Source: Actinomycetota bacterium
GTDB taxonomy: Bacteria > Actinomycetota > Acidimicrobiia > IMCC26256 > JACPCJ01
Assembly: GCA_016179865.1 (NCBI GenBank)
Contig: JACPCJ010000078.1
Coordinates: 1,913-39,974 of the forward strand
Reading direction: 5' to 3'
DNA length: 38,062 bases
In this document: positions 1-8,002 of the stretch, piece after piece
Layout: every line of letters starts with the position of its first letter
Numbering within the stretch: the stretch's first letter is position 1
Translations under genes and position numbers: made by a program
The notes under the pieces: generated by a model
Told to the model about the DNA's origin: nothing
Seen by the model: only the letters and a program-made list of their open reading frames with translations
Database searches by the model: none

Positions 1-2507
1 CGCAGGCGCTCGGTGTCCGCGAGGTTCCGACCGAGCCGCTCATCGACACCCTCGCCCGGGAGGTGGTGGAACGGGACACGCTGCTCGTGATCGACAACTG
101 CGAGCACGTGATCGACGACGCCGCGCGCATCGCCGAGCGGCTCCTCGGCGAGTGCCCGCGCATCCAGATCCTTGCCACCAGCCGGGAACCGCTTGGCGTT
201 TCCGGCGAGGCGTCGATGAGGGTTTCCTCGCTGGACGAGCGTGCTTCCGTCCAGCTCTTCCTCGACCGGGCCCGGGCGACAGCGCCGGACTTCGAGTTGA
301 CGCCTGACCATCAGGACGCAGTGGTGGAAGTGTGCCGGCGCCTCGACGGGATCCCCCTGGCCATCGAGCTGGCCGCTGCCCGCGTCCGCGTCCTGACGCC
401 CGGCCAGATCGCCGACGGGCTGGCTGATCGATTCCGCCTGCTCACGGGCGGGTCCCGCAGCGCTCTGCCCCGGCAGCGCACGCTGGAGGCGTCGGTGGAC
501 TGGAGCTACCGCCTCCTCTCGGACCCCGAGCGGATCCTCCTCGACCGGCTGTCGGTCTTCGCCGGTGGGTTCACCCTCGAGGCGGCCGAGCGGATCTGTG
601 CCGACGACGAGCTCCCGGAGTCGGGTCTCCTCGACTTCCTGACTGCGCTGGTGGACAAGTCGCTGGTGCAGGTGGAGGTCTCGCGTCCCGGCGACGACGC
701 TCGGTACCGCCTGCTCGAGACCATCCGCCACTTCGCGCGGCAGCGGCTCGCCGACGGCCCGGATCCGGGGGCCGTGCGCGATCGCCACCTCGGGTACTTC
801 GTGGAGGTGGCCGAGGACGCCGGCCCGCAGATCGAGCGGGTTCACGAGCTGGCGTCGCTCGATCGTCTCGAAGCCGACCTCGACAACCTCCGGGCCGCCC
901 TCGGCTGGGCCGAGCAGCGCGGCGAGTCCGAACAGCTGTTGCGATTGATGGCATCACTGTGGCTGTTCTACGAGGTCAGGTGCCGGTTCGACGAGGGGAC
1001 GGCGTGGCTCAACGCCGCGCTGGCCGCCGCGCCCGAGCCGACGGCGACCCGAGCCCGGGCCCTCCACGGGCTGGGCGACATCGCGATCTTCATGCTGGAC
1101 ATGGAGACCACCGCCGCCGCCGGGAGCGAGATCGTGGCGATCGGGGAGCACCTCGGCGACCAGGCGCTCCTCGCCCGAGGGGCGACGACCCTCAGCTGGG
1201 CCGCGTGCTTCGGGGCCTACCGGGACACCGCGTGGGTGGTCGAGACGCTGGGGACAATGCTGGCGAGCTTCGACGAGCGAGAAAACCCGTGGCTCTACGC
1301 GGACGCCCACACGGCCCTGTCGATGGCGTGGATCATCGAGGGCGACCTCCGGTCCGGGGCGACGGCGGCTGACGAGGCGCTGGCGGGCACCCGACGCTCG
1401 GGGATGCTGGCGCCGCTCCAGCGGGCGCTCTACTTCCGGGGTTGGATCCACGTCCTCGCCGGGGAGATCGACGACGGCGAAGCGATGCTCGTCCAGGCCA
1501 TCGACCTTGCCGACGAACTCGACGACACATTCATGCGCGTCCTCTGTCTTACGGGCGTCGCCCAGGCGCGGTTCCTCCGGGGTGACACCGCTGGCGCCGA
1601 GGCGGACGCATCGACCTCGATCGCGCAGGCCACGCGGTTCGGCAACCCCTTTGGCGTCCTGGGCAGCCTCTGCCTCGCCTTCTTGCTGGTGGTGCGGGGT
1701 GACGAGGAGGAGGCGTCGTCGGTGCTCGAGACGGCACGAAGTGTGGTCGAACAGCTCTCGGTGGGGTGGTACGTGGACGCGTGGTTTGAGGGCACGACGG
1801 CCCTCATCGAGGCGGGTCGGGGCGACGCCGACGCCGCCCGTGCCAGCCTCGAAGTCATCGCCCGGGCGATGGAGGCAAAGCCCCACGCTCGGGGACTCTT
1901 CGCGGTGTACCTCGGCTGGGTGGAGCGCCTGGCCGGAGACGACGCCGCCGCGGAGTCGGCGTTCACCGACGCCGTGGAAGCCTCGGCGGCGGCAGGTGCC
2001 CGGGCGGAGGTGGCGACGGCCCTCGCCGAACTCGCCGTGAGCGCGGTGCACCGCCGCCAGTTCGAGCGGGGGGCGCGCCTCTTGGGCGCTGCGGAGGCGG
2101 AACGCGCCGCGCTCGGCCTTGTCCCCATCCGACCGGTCGGGCTTCCGACCGTCGACGCCGAATTGGCGGCCGCCCGTGAGGGCCTCGGTGACGAGACGTT
2201 CGCCGTCGAGCTCGAAGCGGGCCGGGCCATGAGCCTCGACGAAGCGGTGCGCTTCGCCCTGCGGGGGAAGGGTGGGCGCCGCCGGCCCACGTCAGGCTGG
2301 GACAGCCTGACCCCGACCGAGGTGGAGGTGGTCCGCCTCGTGAGCCAGGGGCTGTCGAACCCGGAGGTCGCCGAGAAGCTGCTCATCACGAGGGGGACCG
2401 TCAAGGCGCACCTCTCGCACGTGTTCACGAAGTTGGGGATGGCCTCTCGCACTGAGCTGGCGGGTGAAGCGGCGCGGCGGGCGGTCAACGACTCACCGGC
2501 GCGATGA
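1..2507 (+). CDS. ATPase-LuxR family transcriptional regulator (5' end outside window)
   Basis: The frame is open from base 3, so the gene continues to the left and about 834 residues are visible. The fragment enters just before the Walker B-like strand (LLVIDNCEHV). It continues through ATSREPLGVSGE and GIPLAIELAAARV, typical of the NB-ARC/AAA ATPase of large LuxR regulators. A long helical TPR-like middle follows, and a C-terminal LuxR helix-turn-helix at about 2310-2490 (LTPTEVEVVRLVSQGLSN, then RGTVKAHLSHVFTKLGM). Family knowledge: an ATP-dependent switch that binds DNA through the HTH; the inducer is unknown. A GTG at 63 lies inside the ATPase fold and is unlikely to be the start. The Walker A loop must lie upstream of the window. 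Confidence 0.93.
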   Translation, partial: QALGVREVPTEPLIDTLAREVVERDTLLVIDNCEHVIDDAARIAERLLGECPRIQILATSREPLGVSGEASMRVSSLDERASVQLFLDRARATAPDFELTPDHQDAVVEVCRRLDGIPLAIELAAARVRVLTPGQIADGLADRFRLLTGGSRSALPRQRTLEASVDWSYRLLSDPERILLDRLSVFAGGFTLEAAERICADDELPESGLLDFLTALVDKSLVQVEVSRPGDDARYRLLETIRHFARQRLADGPDPGAVRDRHLGYFVEVAEDAGPQIERVHELASLDRLEADLDNLRAALGWAEQRGESEQLLRLMASLWLFYEVRCRFDEGTAWLNAALAAAPEPTATRARALHGLGDIAIFMLDMETTAAAGSEIVAIGEHLGDQALLARGATTLSWAACFGAYRDTAWVVETLGTMLASFDERENPWLYADAHTALSMAWIIEGDLRSGATAADEALAGTRRSGMLAPLQRALYFRGWIHVLAGEIDDGEAMLVQAIDLADELDDTFMRVLCLTGVAQARFLRGDTAGAEADASTSIAQATRFGNPFGVLGSLCLAFLLVVRGDEEEASSVLETARSVVEQLSVGWYVDAWFEGTTALIEAGRGDADAARASLEVIARAMEAKPHARGLFAVYLGWVERLAGDDAAAESAFTDAVEASAAAGARAEVATALAELAVSAVHRRQFERGARLLGAAEAERAALGLVPIRPVGLPTVDAELAAAREGLGDETFAVELEAGRAMSLDEAVRFALRGKGGRRRPTSGWDSLTPTEVEVVRLVSQGLSNPEVAEKLLITRGTVKAHLSHVFTKLGMASRTELAGEAARRAVNDSPAR

Positions 2508-2546
2508 CGGTGGGGATTGGCGGAGCCGGGCTGTAGGGTCGCCTGG

Positions 2547-3008
2547 GTGCGGATCGACCAAGCGCTCCTGACGGTCCATCTTCTCGCCGTGGCCACGTGG
2601 ATCGGCGCCGCGCTCGCCCTTCAGGTCATCGCGGCTCGGACGGGGCGTGCCGATGCCGACCCGGTGAGCGACCACTTCGCCCTCGACGCCGAAGCCGTCG
2701 GCAAGCTGCTGTTTGCGCCGTCGTCGATCCTTCTTCTGATTACGGGGGCGGCGCTGGTGGAGCGCCAAGACTTGGCGTGGTCGGAACCATGGATCGTCCT
2801 CGGTGTCGTCGCGCTCCTCGTTGCGGGTGCCGTCGGCGGGGCCTTCCTCATTCCCGAGGGCCGGCGCATCGCGGCGCTGGCCAAGGAGCCGGGCCACGAC
2901 CCGGCCGAGGTGCGTGCTCGCGCCCGCCGGCGCTTCCTCGTCGCCCGCATCGACCTCGCGGTCCTCGTCCTCGCCGTCGCGGACATGGTCTTTCGGCCCG
3001 GCGCCTGA
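2547..3008 (+). CDS. DUF2269-like four-helix integral membrane protein
   Basis: A 153-residue hydrophobic protein with four predicted membrane segments: LLTVHLLAVATWIGAALAL, FAPSSILLLITGAALV, WIVLGVVALLVAGAVGGAFL and IDLAVLVLAVADMVF. The early HLLAVATWIG motif and the later EGRRIAAL loop are typical of DUF2269 predicted membrane proteins, whose function is not known. The GTG at 2547 (VRIDQALL) is preferred. The frame also allows a TTG at 2517, but that adds a polar, unmembrane-like stretch. It follows the LuxR regulator by 39 bases on the same strand, so it may be co-transcribed. The fold is clear; the role is not. Confidence 0.7.
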   Translation: MRIDQALLTVHLLAVATWIGAALALQVIAARTGRADADPVSDHFALDAEAVGKLLFAPSSILLLITGAALVERQDLAWSEPWIVLGVVALLVAGAVGGAFLIPEGRRIAALAKEPGHDPAEVRARARRRFLVARIDLAVLVLAVADMVFRPGA

Positions 3009-3043
3009 CATCAGTGAAGCGGCGGACTGTGGACAGGTCGGGC

Positions 3044-3083
3044 TTGATGTAGTAGCAATTCATTATCGAAGGCTTCGCATCAA
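3044..3083. promoter_or_regulatory. Possible operator upstream of the TetR gene
   Basis: This AT-rich stretch in a GC-rich region holds nested inverted repeats: TTGATG at 3044-3049 with CATCAA at 3078-3083, and CGAAG-G-CTTCG at 3067-3077. It ends 13 bases before the TetR start codon, where autoregulatory operators usually lie. No good -35/-10 pair could be assigned. Confidence 0.35.
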
Positions 3084-3096
3084 ATAGGGGAGGCCA

Positions 3097-3702
3097 GTGA
3101 CGCCCCGCCGGTATCGGATGGGTGCACGGGCGGAGGCGGTGGCCCAGACCCGGCAGCGCATCGTCGACGCCGCTACGGAGCTGCACGCAGACCGAGGAGT
3201 GCTGGCGACGAGCTGGGAGGACATCGCCGAGCGGGCCGACGTGTCGCAGGCGACCGTCTACCGGCACTTCCCGTCCCTGGTCGAGCTGATCCCCGCCTGC
3301 GCCGAGTCGGTCTTCGACGTGGCGCAGGTCCCGACGATCGAGCAAGCCTCCAAGATGTTCGCCGCCTGCGAGACCGCCAGGTGCCGGTTCGAGCAACTGG
3401 TGCGCGACTCGTGCCACTGCTTCGACGCCGGGGAGGCGTGGCTGGACGCGGCGCGGCGCGAGCGCCGCCTCATCGCTGCCATCGACGAGGTGGTCACCCG
3501 GCAGGAGGAAGCACTGGCCGTGCTGGTGCGAGCGTGCCTCGGCGGGGACACGGTGAGGCCCCGCTCGTTGCAACTCCTGTGCGTGCTCTGCGATTTTCCG
3601 TTTTGGAAGCAGCTCGTGGATCGAGGAATGGCGAAGAGGACGGCCGAGGCCACGATCGTGGCGCTCGTCAACACGGTGCTCGATGAGGAGGGCGTGCAAT
3701 GA
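3097..3702 (+). CDS. TetR family transcriptional regulator
   Basis: A 201-residue protein. The N-terminal part (about residues 15-65) is a TetR-type helix-turn-helix: TRQRIVDAATELHADRG, then SWEDIAERADVSQATVYRHF. The C-terminal ligand domain is helical and cysteine-rich (CETARC, SCHC, CVLCD) and gives no clue to the inducer. The GTG start at 3097 has a strong ribosome site, AGGGGAGG, just upstream. The stop overlaps the start of the next gene (ATGA at 3699-3702), so the two are translationally coupled. This regulator probably controls itself and the hydrolase; an inverted repeat at 3044-3083 is a candidate operator. Confidence 0.9.
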   Translation: MTPRRYRMGARAEAVAQTRQRIVDAATELHADRGVLATSWEDIAERADVSQATVYRHFPSLVELIPACAESVFDVAQVPTIEQASKMFAACETARCRFEQLVRDSCHCFDAGEAWLDAARRERRLIAAIDEVVTRQEEALAVLVRACLGGDTVRPRSLQLLCVLCDFPFWKQLVDRGMAKRTAEATIVALVNTVLDEEGVQ

Positions 3703-4502
3703 CACGAATGACCGAGAGAACCGACGGCGGGATCGCGTATGACGACATCGGCAGAGGTGAGCCGGCGCTCCTCCTGCTCCCGGGGTGGTGTGCGCCCCGG
3801 AGGGTGTTCGGCCCCCTCATGCCGCGCCTGGGGGACAAGCGGCGGGTGCTGGCGCTCGACTGGCGTGGACACGGGGAGTCGGCGTCGGCCGCCGGCGACT
3901 TCGGGTTCGAAGACCTCGTGGACGACGCCGTCGCGGTGATCGCCGCCAGCGGCGCGGAGTCCGTGGTCCCGGTCGGGCTGTCGCACGCGGGCTGGGTGGT
4001 CATCGAGTTGCGCCGCCGCCTCGGGGCCGACGCCGTCCCCGGCCTGGTGCTCCTGAGCTGGATGGTGCTCGGAGCGCCCCCGCCCTTCGTCCAGGCCATC
4101 GAGGGCATGGCGAACCCGGCGACGACGCGGGCGGTGGTCAACGACATCATGCCGATGTGGGCCAACGGGGTCGACCTGGTCGAACTCCAGACGTTCCTCG
4201 ACGACATGGCGGCGACGCCGGACGAGATGTGGGCTCGGGGCGCCCGTGAGATCTCGGCCCAGTTCGCCCGCGAGGGACGCCCGGTCGACGCGATCGCACA
4301 GCTCAATCCCGTGCCGCCGACCCTGCACCTCTACGCCCTACCCCCGGACGACGCCGTGCTGGAAGCGCAGCAGGCATTCGCCGCCGGGGCCGGGTGGTTC
4401 GAGGTCCACCGGCTCGACGCCAAGACGCACTTCCCGATGTTCGAGGTGCCGGACCAGATCGCCACCCTGGTGGAGGAGTTCGCGGGCGGCTTGGAGCGCT
4501 GA
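3699..4502 (+). CDS. Hod-like alpha/beta-hydrolase fold protein
   Basis: A 267-residue alpha/beta-hydrolase. Motifs in order: LLPGWC (28-31, oxyanion region), DWRGHGES (54-61), nucleophile elbow GLSHAGWV with Ser95, SWMVLGAP (120-127), and a C-terminal KTHFPMFEVPD with His244. From memory, the PGWC, SHxGWV, DFGFED and THFPxxxVPD segments match the cofactor-free 2,4-dioxygenases Hod/Qdo, which open 3-hydroxy-4-quinolone rings, better than ordinary esterases. The acidic partner of the Hod catalytic His sits in an 'MDW' motif, and here that place reads LSW (Ser120). The reaction may therefore differ. It is coupled to the TetR gene by a 4-base overlap. Substrate unknown. Confidence 0.82.
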   Translation: MTRMTERTDGGIAYDDIGRGEPALLLLPGWCAPRRVFGPLMPRLGDKRRVLALDWRGHGESASAAGDFGFEDLVDDAVAVIAASGAESVVPVGLSHAGWVVIELRRRLGADAVPGLVLLSWMVLGAPPPFVQAIEGMANPATTRAVVNDIMPMWANGVDLVELQTFLDDMAATPDEMWARGAREISAQFAREGRPVDAIAQLNPVPPTLHLYALPPDDAVLEAQQAFAAGAGWFEVHRLDAKTHFPMFEVPDQIATLVEEFAGGLER

Positions 4503-4508
4503 TCCGCG

Positions 4509-4558
4509 TTCTGGAGCAGGTTTTCGACGTGCCCAGGCAGCCCGACTTGCTCCAGAAG
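4509..4558. repeat. Imperfect palindromic element, copy 1 (possible bidirectional terminator)
   Basis: Perfect 10-bp arms TTCTGGAGCA (4509-4518) and TGCTCCAGAA (4548-4557), extended by G-T wobbles, enclose about 29 bases. It lies between the convergent hydrolase and Ddn-like genes, so a terminator role fits, although there is no T-tract. Its ends match a second element at 12918-12965. Confidence 0.6.
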
Positions 4559-4613
4559 GCAAACCGGAGGCCTCCGGGGAAGACGGCCTCGCTTGAGGTA
4601 CGCCGCCCCTCGG

Positions 4614-5123
4614 TCACCGATCGACGAGTTGAAGGATCGGGATGGTGCGGCCGGTGAGCGCGGCGCGGTCGCGGTAGGCGGCGTACGGCGGGAAGACGAG
4701 GTCCGCCAGCTCCCAGAGGCGACTCCGCTCAGCCTCGTCGCTGACCACCTCCGCCCGGAACCGCTGACCCCCAAGCGCGACGTCGGGATTCGCCCGCGCG
4801 TTGTGAAACCACGCGGGGTGTGTCGCGGCGCCGAGCTTGGAAGCGACGATGGTCACGAGGTCGCCGTCATGGAAGTAGATGACGGCGTGGCGTCGCACCT
4901 CGCCGGTCCGGGCACCCCGCGTCTCCAGCAGCGCGGTCGGGAGCATCAACCCCATGCCGAGACGGCCGCGGGTCAGGCGCATCACGATGGGGTCGATCTT
5001 CCAGACGATGTTCTTGGACAACCACGCCGCGATGCTGGTGCCGAGGAACCTCACGTAGGCCCGGTAGAGCCGGCCGCGGGGCGCACGGGGATCGACGTAC
5101 CGGAGGGAGCCGTGGCCAGGCAT
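4614..5123 (-). CDS. Ddn-like F420-dependent nitroreductase-family protein (DUF385)
   Basis: A 169-residue protein of the deazaflavin-dependent nitroreductase family. Diagnostic stretches are LLETRGARTGEVRRHAVIY, the DGDLVTIVASKLG strand-turn, and HPAWFHNARANPDVAL. This is the split-barrel that binds F420 in Ddn and its relatives. The N-terminal part (RAYVRFLGTSIAAWLSKNIVW) is amphipathic, as in membrane-associated members. The start is taken at the ATG at 5123 (MPGHGSLRY); the frame stays open further upstream with no better start. Expected role: F420H2-dependent reduction of a small quinone, nitro or ester substrate, not predictable more closely. CofC at 33109 supports an F420-making host. 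Confidence 0.85.
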   Translation of the reverse strand: MPGHGSLRYVDPRAPRGRLYRAYVRFLGTSIAAWLSKNIVWKIDPIVMRLTRGRLGMGLMLPTALLETRGARTGEVRRHAVIYFHDGDLVTIVASKLGAATHPAWFHNARANPDVALGGQRFRAEVVSDEAERSRLWELADLVFPPYAAYRDRAALTGRTIPILQLVDR

Positions 5124-5252
5124 GCGACATCTTCGGTCGGATGGGCCGTCCCAGTCCACAGGCCCCGCCCGCGGGTCGGTCGGCGCTGACGCTTGTCTTG
5201 CGAGCAGTGCCGCCGCCGCCGCTTCCCTTCGGAACCGCGCGTGAGTTGGGCC

Positions 5253-5272
5253 CGCGAGACGTATATCTCGCG
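5253..5272. promoter_or_regulatory. Inverted repeat in the divergent 5124-5311 intergenic region
   Basis: CGCGAGA (5253-5259) and TCTCGCG (5266-5272) form perfect 7-bp arms around CGTATA. The element lies 40 bases before the GTG start at 5312, in the gap between two divergent genes. It could be an operator or a 5'-leader hairpin; nothing else in this gap was recognised. Confidence 0.4.
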
Positions 5273-5311
5273 AGTCGGACCCTATCGAACGACGTGCGAG
5301 AGGAGAGCCAC

Positions 5312-5848
5312 GTGGGTGACTTCGTTGTGGCAGGAAAGCGGGCCTCCCGGGCGCGGGTGACTCTGCTCGTGGGGTTGGTGGTTGCCGGGAGCATGGCCGC
5401 GGCCGGTGGTGAGGCACACGGCGCTCAGGAGACTCCGGCCGCGGCGGGCTCAGCAGTAGTTCGGCCGATCACGACTAGCGTTGCCGTGCCGAAGGGCCCC
5501 GCGCAGCCGTCCCGGGCAGCGAGCAATATGCCCGGAGTTCGGGTCCACCCGTACAACGGGCCCCCGACCGACGCCGACGTCGCCGAGACGCCAGAGGTCA
5601 GGCTGTCTCCCGAGATCGTCGCCAAGGCTGCTGAGTTGGGGCACGACCCGGAAGCGATCTACGAGTACGTGTACAACACGATCGAGTACGTGCCGAAATT
5701 CGGTTCGATGCAGGACTCGACTACCACGCTGCTCGCTGGCGCCGGCAATGAGATGGCCCAGTCTCCTTGCTCATTGCTCTGTTGCGTGCCTCGGGCATCC
5801 CCGCCCGTTACGCCCGCGGCTTCGTATTGTTCACGCAAGAGGAGCTGA
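5312..5848 (+). CDS. Secreted transglutaminase-like protein, N-terminal fragment (frameshifted)
   Basis: GTG at 5312 has an AGGAG ribosome site six bases upstream. The product opens with a signal peptide (KRASRARVTLLVGLVVAGSM, likely cleavage near AHG-AQ), a Pro/Ala linker, then the entry of a transglutaminase-like domain: YEYVYNTIEYVPKFGSMQ and LLAGAGNEMAQS. Genuine homology ends near 5762. The next conserved residues, SLLIALLRASGIPARYARG, are read only in the frame one base back, and the frame here runs on as nonsense to 5848. One base is missing between the Gln codon at 5759 and the Ser codon at 5764. The usual nucleophile position (GxC) reads GNE, so the domain may be non-catalytic even if repaired. 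Confidence 0.72.
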   Translation: MGDFVVAGKRASRARVTLLVGLVVAGSMAAAGGEAHGAQETPAAAGSAVVRPITTSVAVPKGPAQPSRAASNMPGVRVHPYNGPPTDADVAETPEVRLSPEIVAKAAELGHDPEAIYEYVYNTIEYVPKFGSMQDSTTTLLAGAGNEMAQSPCSLLCCVPRASPPVTPAASYCSRKRS

Positions 5849-7140
5849 TGTCATGGATGCGGGTCGAGACGGAAGCCGCTCTTGACCGCGTCCTTTCGTC
5901 CAGCTGGAACGAATGGGGGAAGCAGGAGGTCGGTGCGGACCAGGCCCACGCTTCGGCCTATGGGCGCGACCACACCTGGGTCGTCGCGTTCGTTCCCGTG
6001 GATCCGGCTGGCGCCGTAACCACGTGGATCCCGCTCGACCCGAGCTTCAAGCGCCATCGTCGCGAGTCGGGAATCGACGTCGAAGTCGCGATGGGCCTCG
6101 ATACGACCAACTACCTGGCTGCCCGACGGCAGGGAGCGACGATCGGGCCGAACGCCGACTACATCGCCAACGTGAACCCGACGGCGCATACGGCCGAACT
6201 CGTGGAACATGATCAAGCCCTCACGGCCTATATCGGGGCGAACCTTCCCGAGGGTGATCTCCGCGATCTCGTCGGCGGGTGGCGGATCGACCCCGTCGAC
6301 GTCCGTGATCTCACCCACGCGGTGCAGTTCGAGGAGTGGAGTGTTGAAGGGTCGGTGAGCGAACTTGCAGCCTCCGATCGTGCAATGGTGCGCTTTGACC
6401 TTCCAGGCCTCAGTGTGACGCAGTCGCTGCCAGAGGTCATGGGTCACCGAGTCACGGTTGTCTACCGCGGCGCGACGGCTGCCGACGAGCAGGCCATCGT
6501 GAACCAGGGCGGCGTCGTCGGCCTGAATCCATCGTCGGTGTCGGTCGTCCCAGTCCTGTCGCTCGACGGGCGAGAGTTGGGGCGCGGGCACGCGACGACA
6601 TTGGGGCGCCTCCAGACGCTCCGGGTCACCTCAAGCGTTGTGCGGAGTTCGTATGCCTGGGACAAAGTCCTCGTTGCCGGTGGCGCCTACGGTCTCGCTT
6701 CGCGCGCCCAGGGTTCCGGGGCGGGGCTGGTCGAGGGACGCGCGCAAGCCCTCCGGGCGCGGATCGAAGCCGCCAAGGTTCCAACGGTGACCTATGCCGA
6801 CGATTACGACACCGTTGTCGAGCGCGTCGTGAGCCCGGCCGCGGCCCGTTCTGACGACATCCTGGGCGAAGCCCTTCACCTCACTGCGATGCAGTGGCTC
6901 GTCGAAACTGAGCTCACTCGCCTCGCAGTTGGTGGGATGCATGGGGTGGTCGAGCACTATTGGTACAAGTTCATGCTCAGCCGCGAAGAGCCGCTCGTTT
7001 ACGTGGACGACTCCGACAACCCCGTTCGCCTTGAGTTCGATCCGTTGACGATCGACGGAGGAGGGTGGATCGCATCAACACACTCGGCCCGAGGCAACGA
7101 GGGCGAGGAGCGTGACTACGACCTTGCCGCTGATCCATGA
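5767..7140 (+). CDS. Transglutaminase-like protein, central fragment
   Basis: This continues the 5312 gene after a one-base frameshift; homologous sequence begins at about 5764, so the nominal TTG at 5767 is not a true start. The first part completes the transglutaminase-like core: LLRASGIPARYARG, the His in YGRDHTWVVAF, and the Asp in WIPLDPSFK. A long beta-rich region follows (DLPGLSVTQSLPEVMGHRV, then GLNPSSVSVVPVLSLDG). Related proteins from memory are large secreted proteins that often precede Rhs-like or toxin modules. The frame stops at 7138-7140 after RDYDLAADP, where the family would continue with a segment that seems absent here, and homology resumes in the 7112 frame. Treat it as part of a broken gene. 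Confidence 0.7.
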   Translation: MLIALLRASGIPARYARGFVLFTQEELMSWMRVETEAALDRVLSSSWNEWGKQEVGADQAHASAYGRDHTWVVAFVPVDPAGAVTTWIPLDPSFKRHRRESGIDVEVAMGLDTTNYLAARRQGATIGPNADYIANVNPTAHTAELVEHDQALTAYIGANLPEGDLRDLVGGWRIDPVDVRDLTHAVQFEEWSVEGSVSELAASDRAMVRFDLPGLSVTQSLPEVMGHRVTVVYRGATAADEQAIVNQGGVVGLNPSSVSVVPVLSLDGRELGRGHATTLGRLQTLRVTSSVVRSSYAWDKVLVAGGAYGLASRAQGSGAGLVEGRAQALRARIEAAKVPTVTYADDYDTVVERVVSPAAARSDDILGEALHLTAMQWLVETELTRLAVGGMHGVVEHYWYKFMLSREEPLVYVDDSDNPVRLEFDPLTIDGGGWIASTHSARGNEGEERDYDLAADP

Positions 7141-8002
7141 CCCGGACAGTGACTGGGAGGTCGTCATTCCCCAGCGCTCGCCCCGCATCGAGGGCTGGCT
7201 TGGGCAGGGGTGGGTCGAGTACAGGCCCTCCGACGGAAATTCGGGCTGGATGATTAACGGCTACATCCACGGGGGCTCGGGAGGGCAAGCAACGACCACG
7301 CCCTTGTCCCAAATCGTCGACCGGCTCATAAGTGGTCTCGACTGGACCGGACGAATCGAGCTGTCGGCCGCCGATTCCGCCCGCCTGGCTGGACGAGCCC
7401 GCCTGCTGGCGTCGCTAATGGGGACCGACGAGTTCGACACTCTCCGGGTTCTCGTCATGCTCGCGTCCGCAATGGGCTCGTCCTCGGCAGCCGAGCTCCT
7501 CGCTGACGATGTCATCGCCCGGTACCTCGTGGCGACCAACTCCCAGCGTGTCGAGGATGCCGCAGGCTATGACGTCATCATCAAGCGTGACGAGCTCGAC
7601 TCGAAGCTGCGCGAGAAGCACCCCGAGGTGCAGCTCGCCGAGGTCGGGCAGCTCCTCGACCGGGACGATGGGGGGGCGCTTGAGATCTGGAGCGCGAACG
7701 GCGGGCGGTACCGTGTCTATGTCGGGACCAAGTCGACGGCGCCCTTCGCAGGCCGGCTCCTGATCGCCGTCGTGAGGCGGGAGCAAGTGATCACCGCGTA
7801 CGTGCCTGGAACTGTCCAAGGCGCCGACCTCTACTGCCAGTGGCGGTACGTGGCGTCATTCATTGTGCAGGGCTCGCCGAGGCTTCGTTGGCCTTACCAC
7901 GCGTTCGGCCTGATTCCCCACGCGGTGCCGAATCCCAAGCAACACGTGATCAGCGGTGGCCTAGCCGTTCTCGGCTCCGGAGGGACCTATGCCCAGTGCT
8001 GA
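7112..8002 (+). CDS. C-terminal part of the transglutaminase-like protein with possible toxin domain
   Basis: A 296-residue frame. Residues 14-58 (SDWEVVIPQRSP, GWLGQGWVEYRPSDG, SGWMINGYIHGG) look like the part of transglutaminase-like secreted proteins that reads VPxxxIxxWxGTGYxxxDPxTGAxxYMISGGxxGG. It therefore probably belongs to the gene starting at 5312, although a conserved stretch before it is missing. The nominal GTG at 7112 may not be a real start. Residues 151-235 (KLREKHPEVQLAEVGQLL, EIWSANGGRYRVYVG, GRLLIAVVRREQVITAY) form a separate alpha+beta unit. This resembles small RNase folds of the BECR type that end polymorphic toxins; that assignment is inference only. The last 60 residues are unrecognised. 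Confidence 0.6.
   Translation: MTTTLPLIHDPDSDWEVVIPQRSPRIEGWLGQGWVEYRPSDGNSGWMINGYIHGGSGGQATTTPLSQIVDRLISGLDWTGRIELSAADSARLAGRARLLASLMGTDEFDTLRVLVMLASAMGSSSAAELLADDVIARYLVATNSQRVEDAAGYDVIIKRDELDSKLREKHPEVQLAEVGQLLDRDDGGALEIWSANGGRYRVYVGTKSTAPFAGRLLIAVVRREQVITAYVPGTVQGADLYCQWRYVASFIVQGSPRLRWPYHAFGLIPHAVPNPKQHVISGGLAVLGSGGTYAQC

Noticed and set aside
954-2596. Long minus-strand frames opposite the LuxR regulator
   Set aside because: They have low-complexity antisense composition, and the plus strand carries continuous regulator homology.
5755-5770. Programmed ribosomal frameshift in the transglutaminase-like gene
   Set aside because: There is no slippery heptamer, stimulator hairpin or internal Shine-Dalgarno at the right spacing; an indel is simpler.
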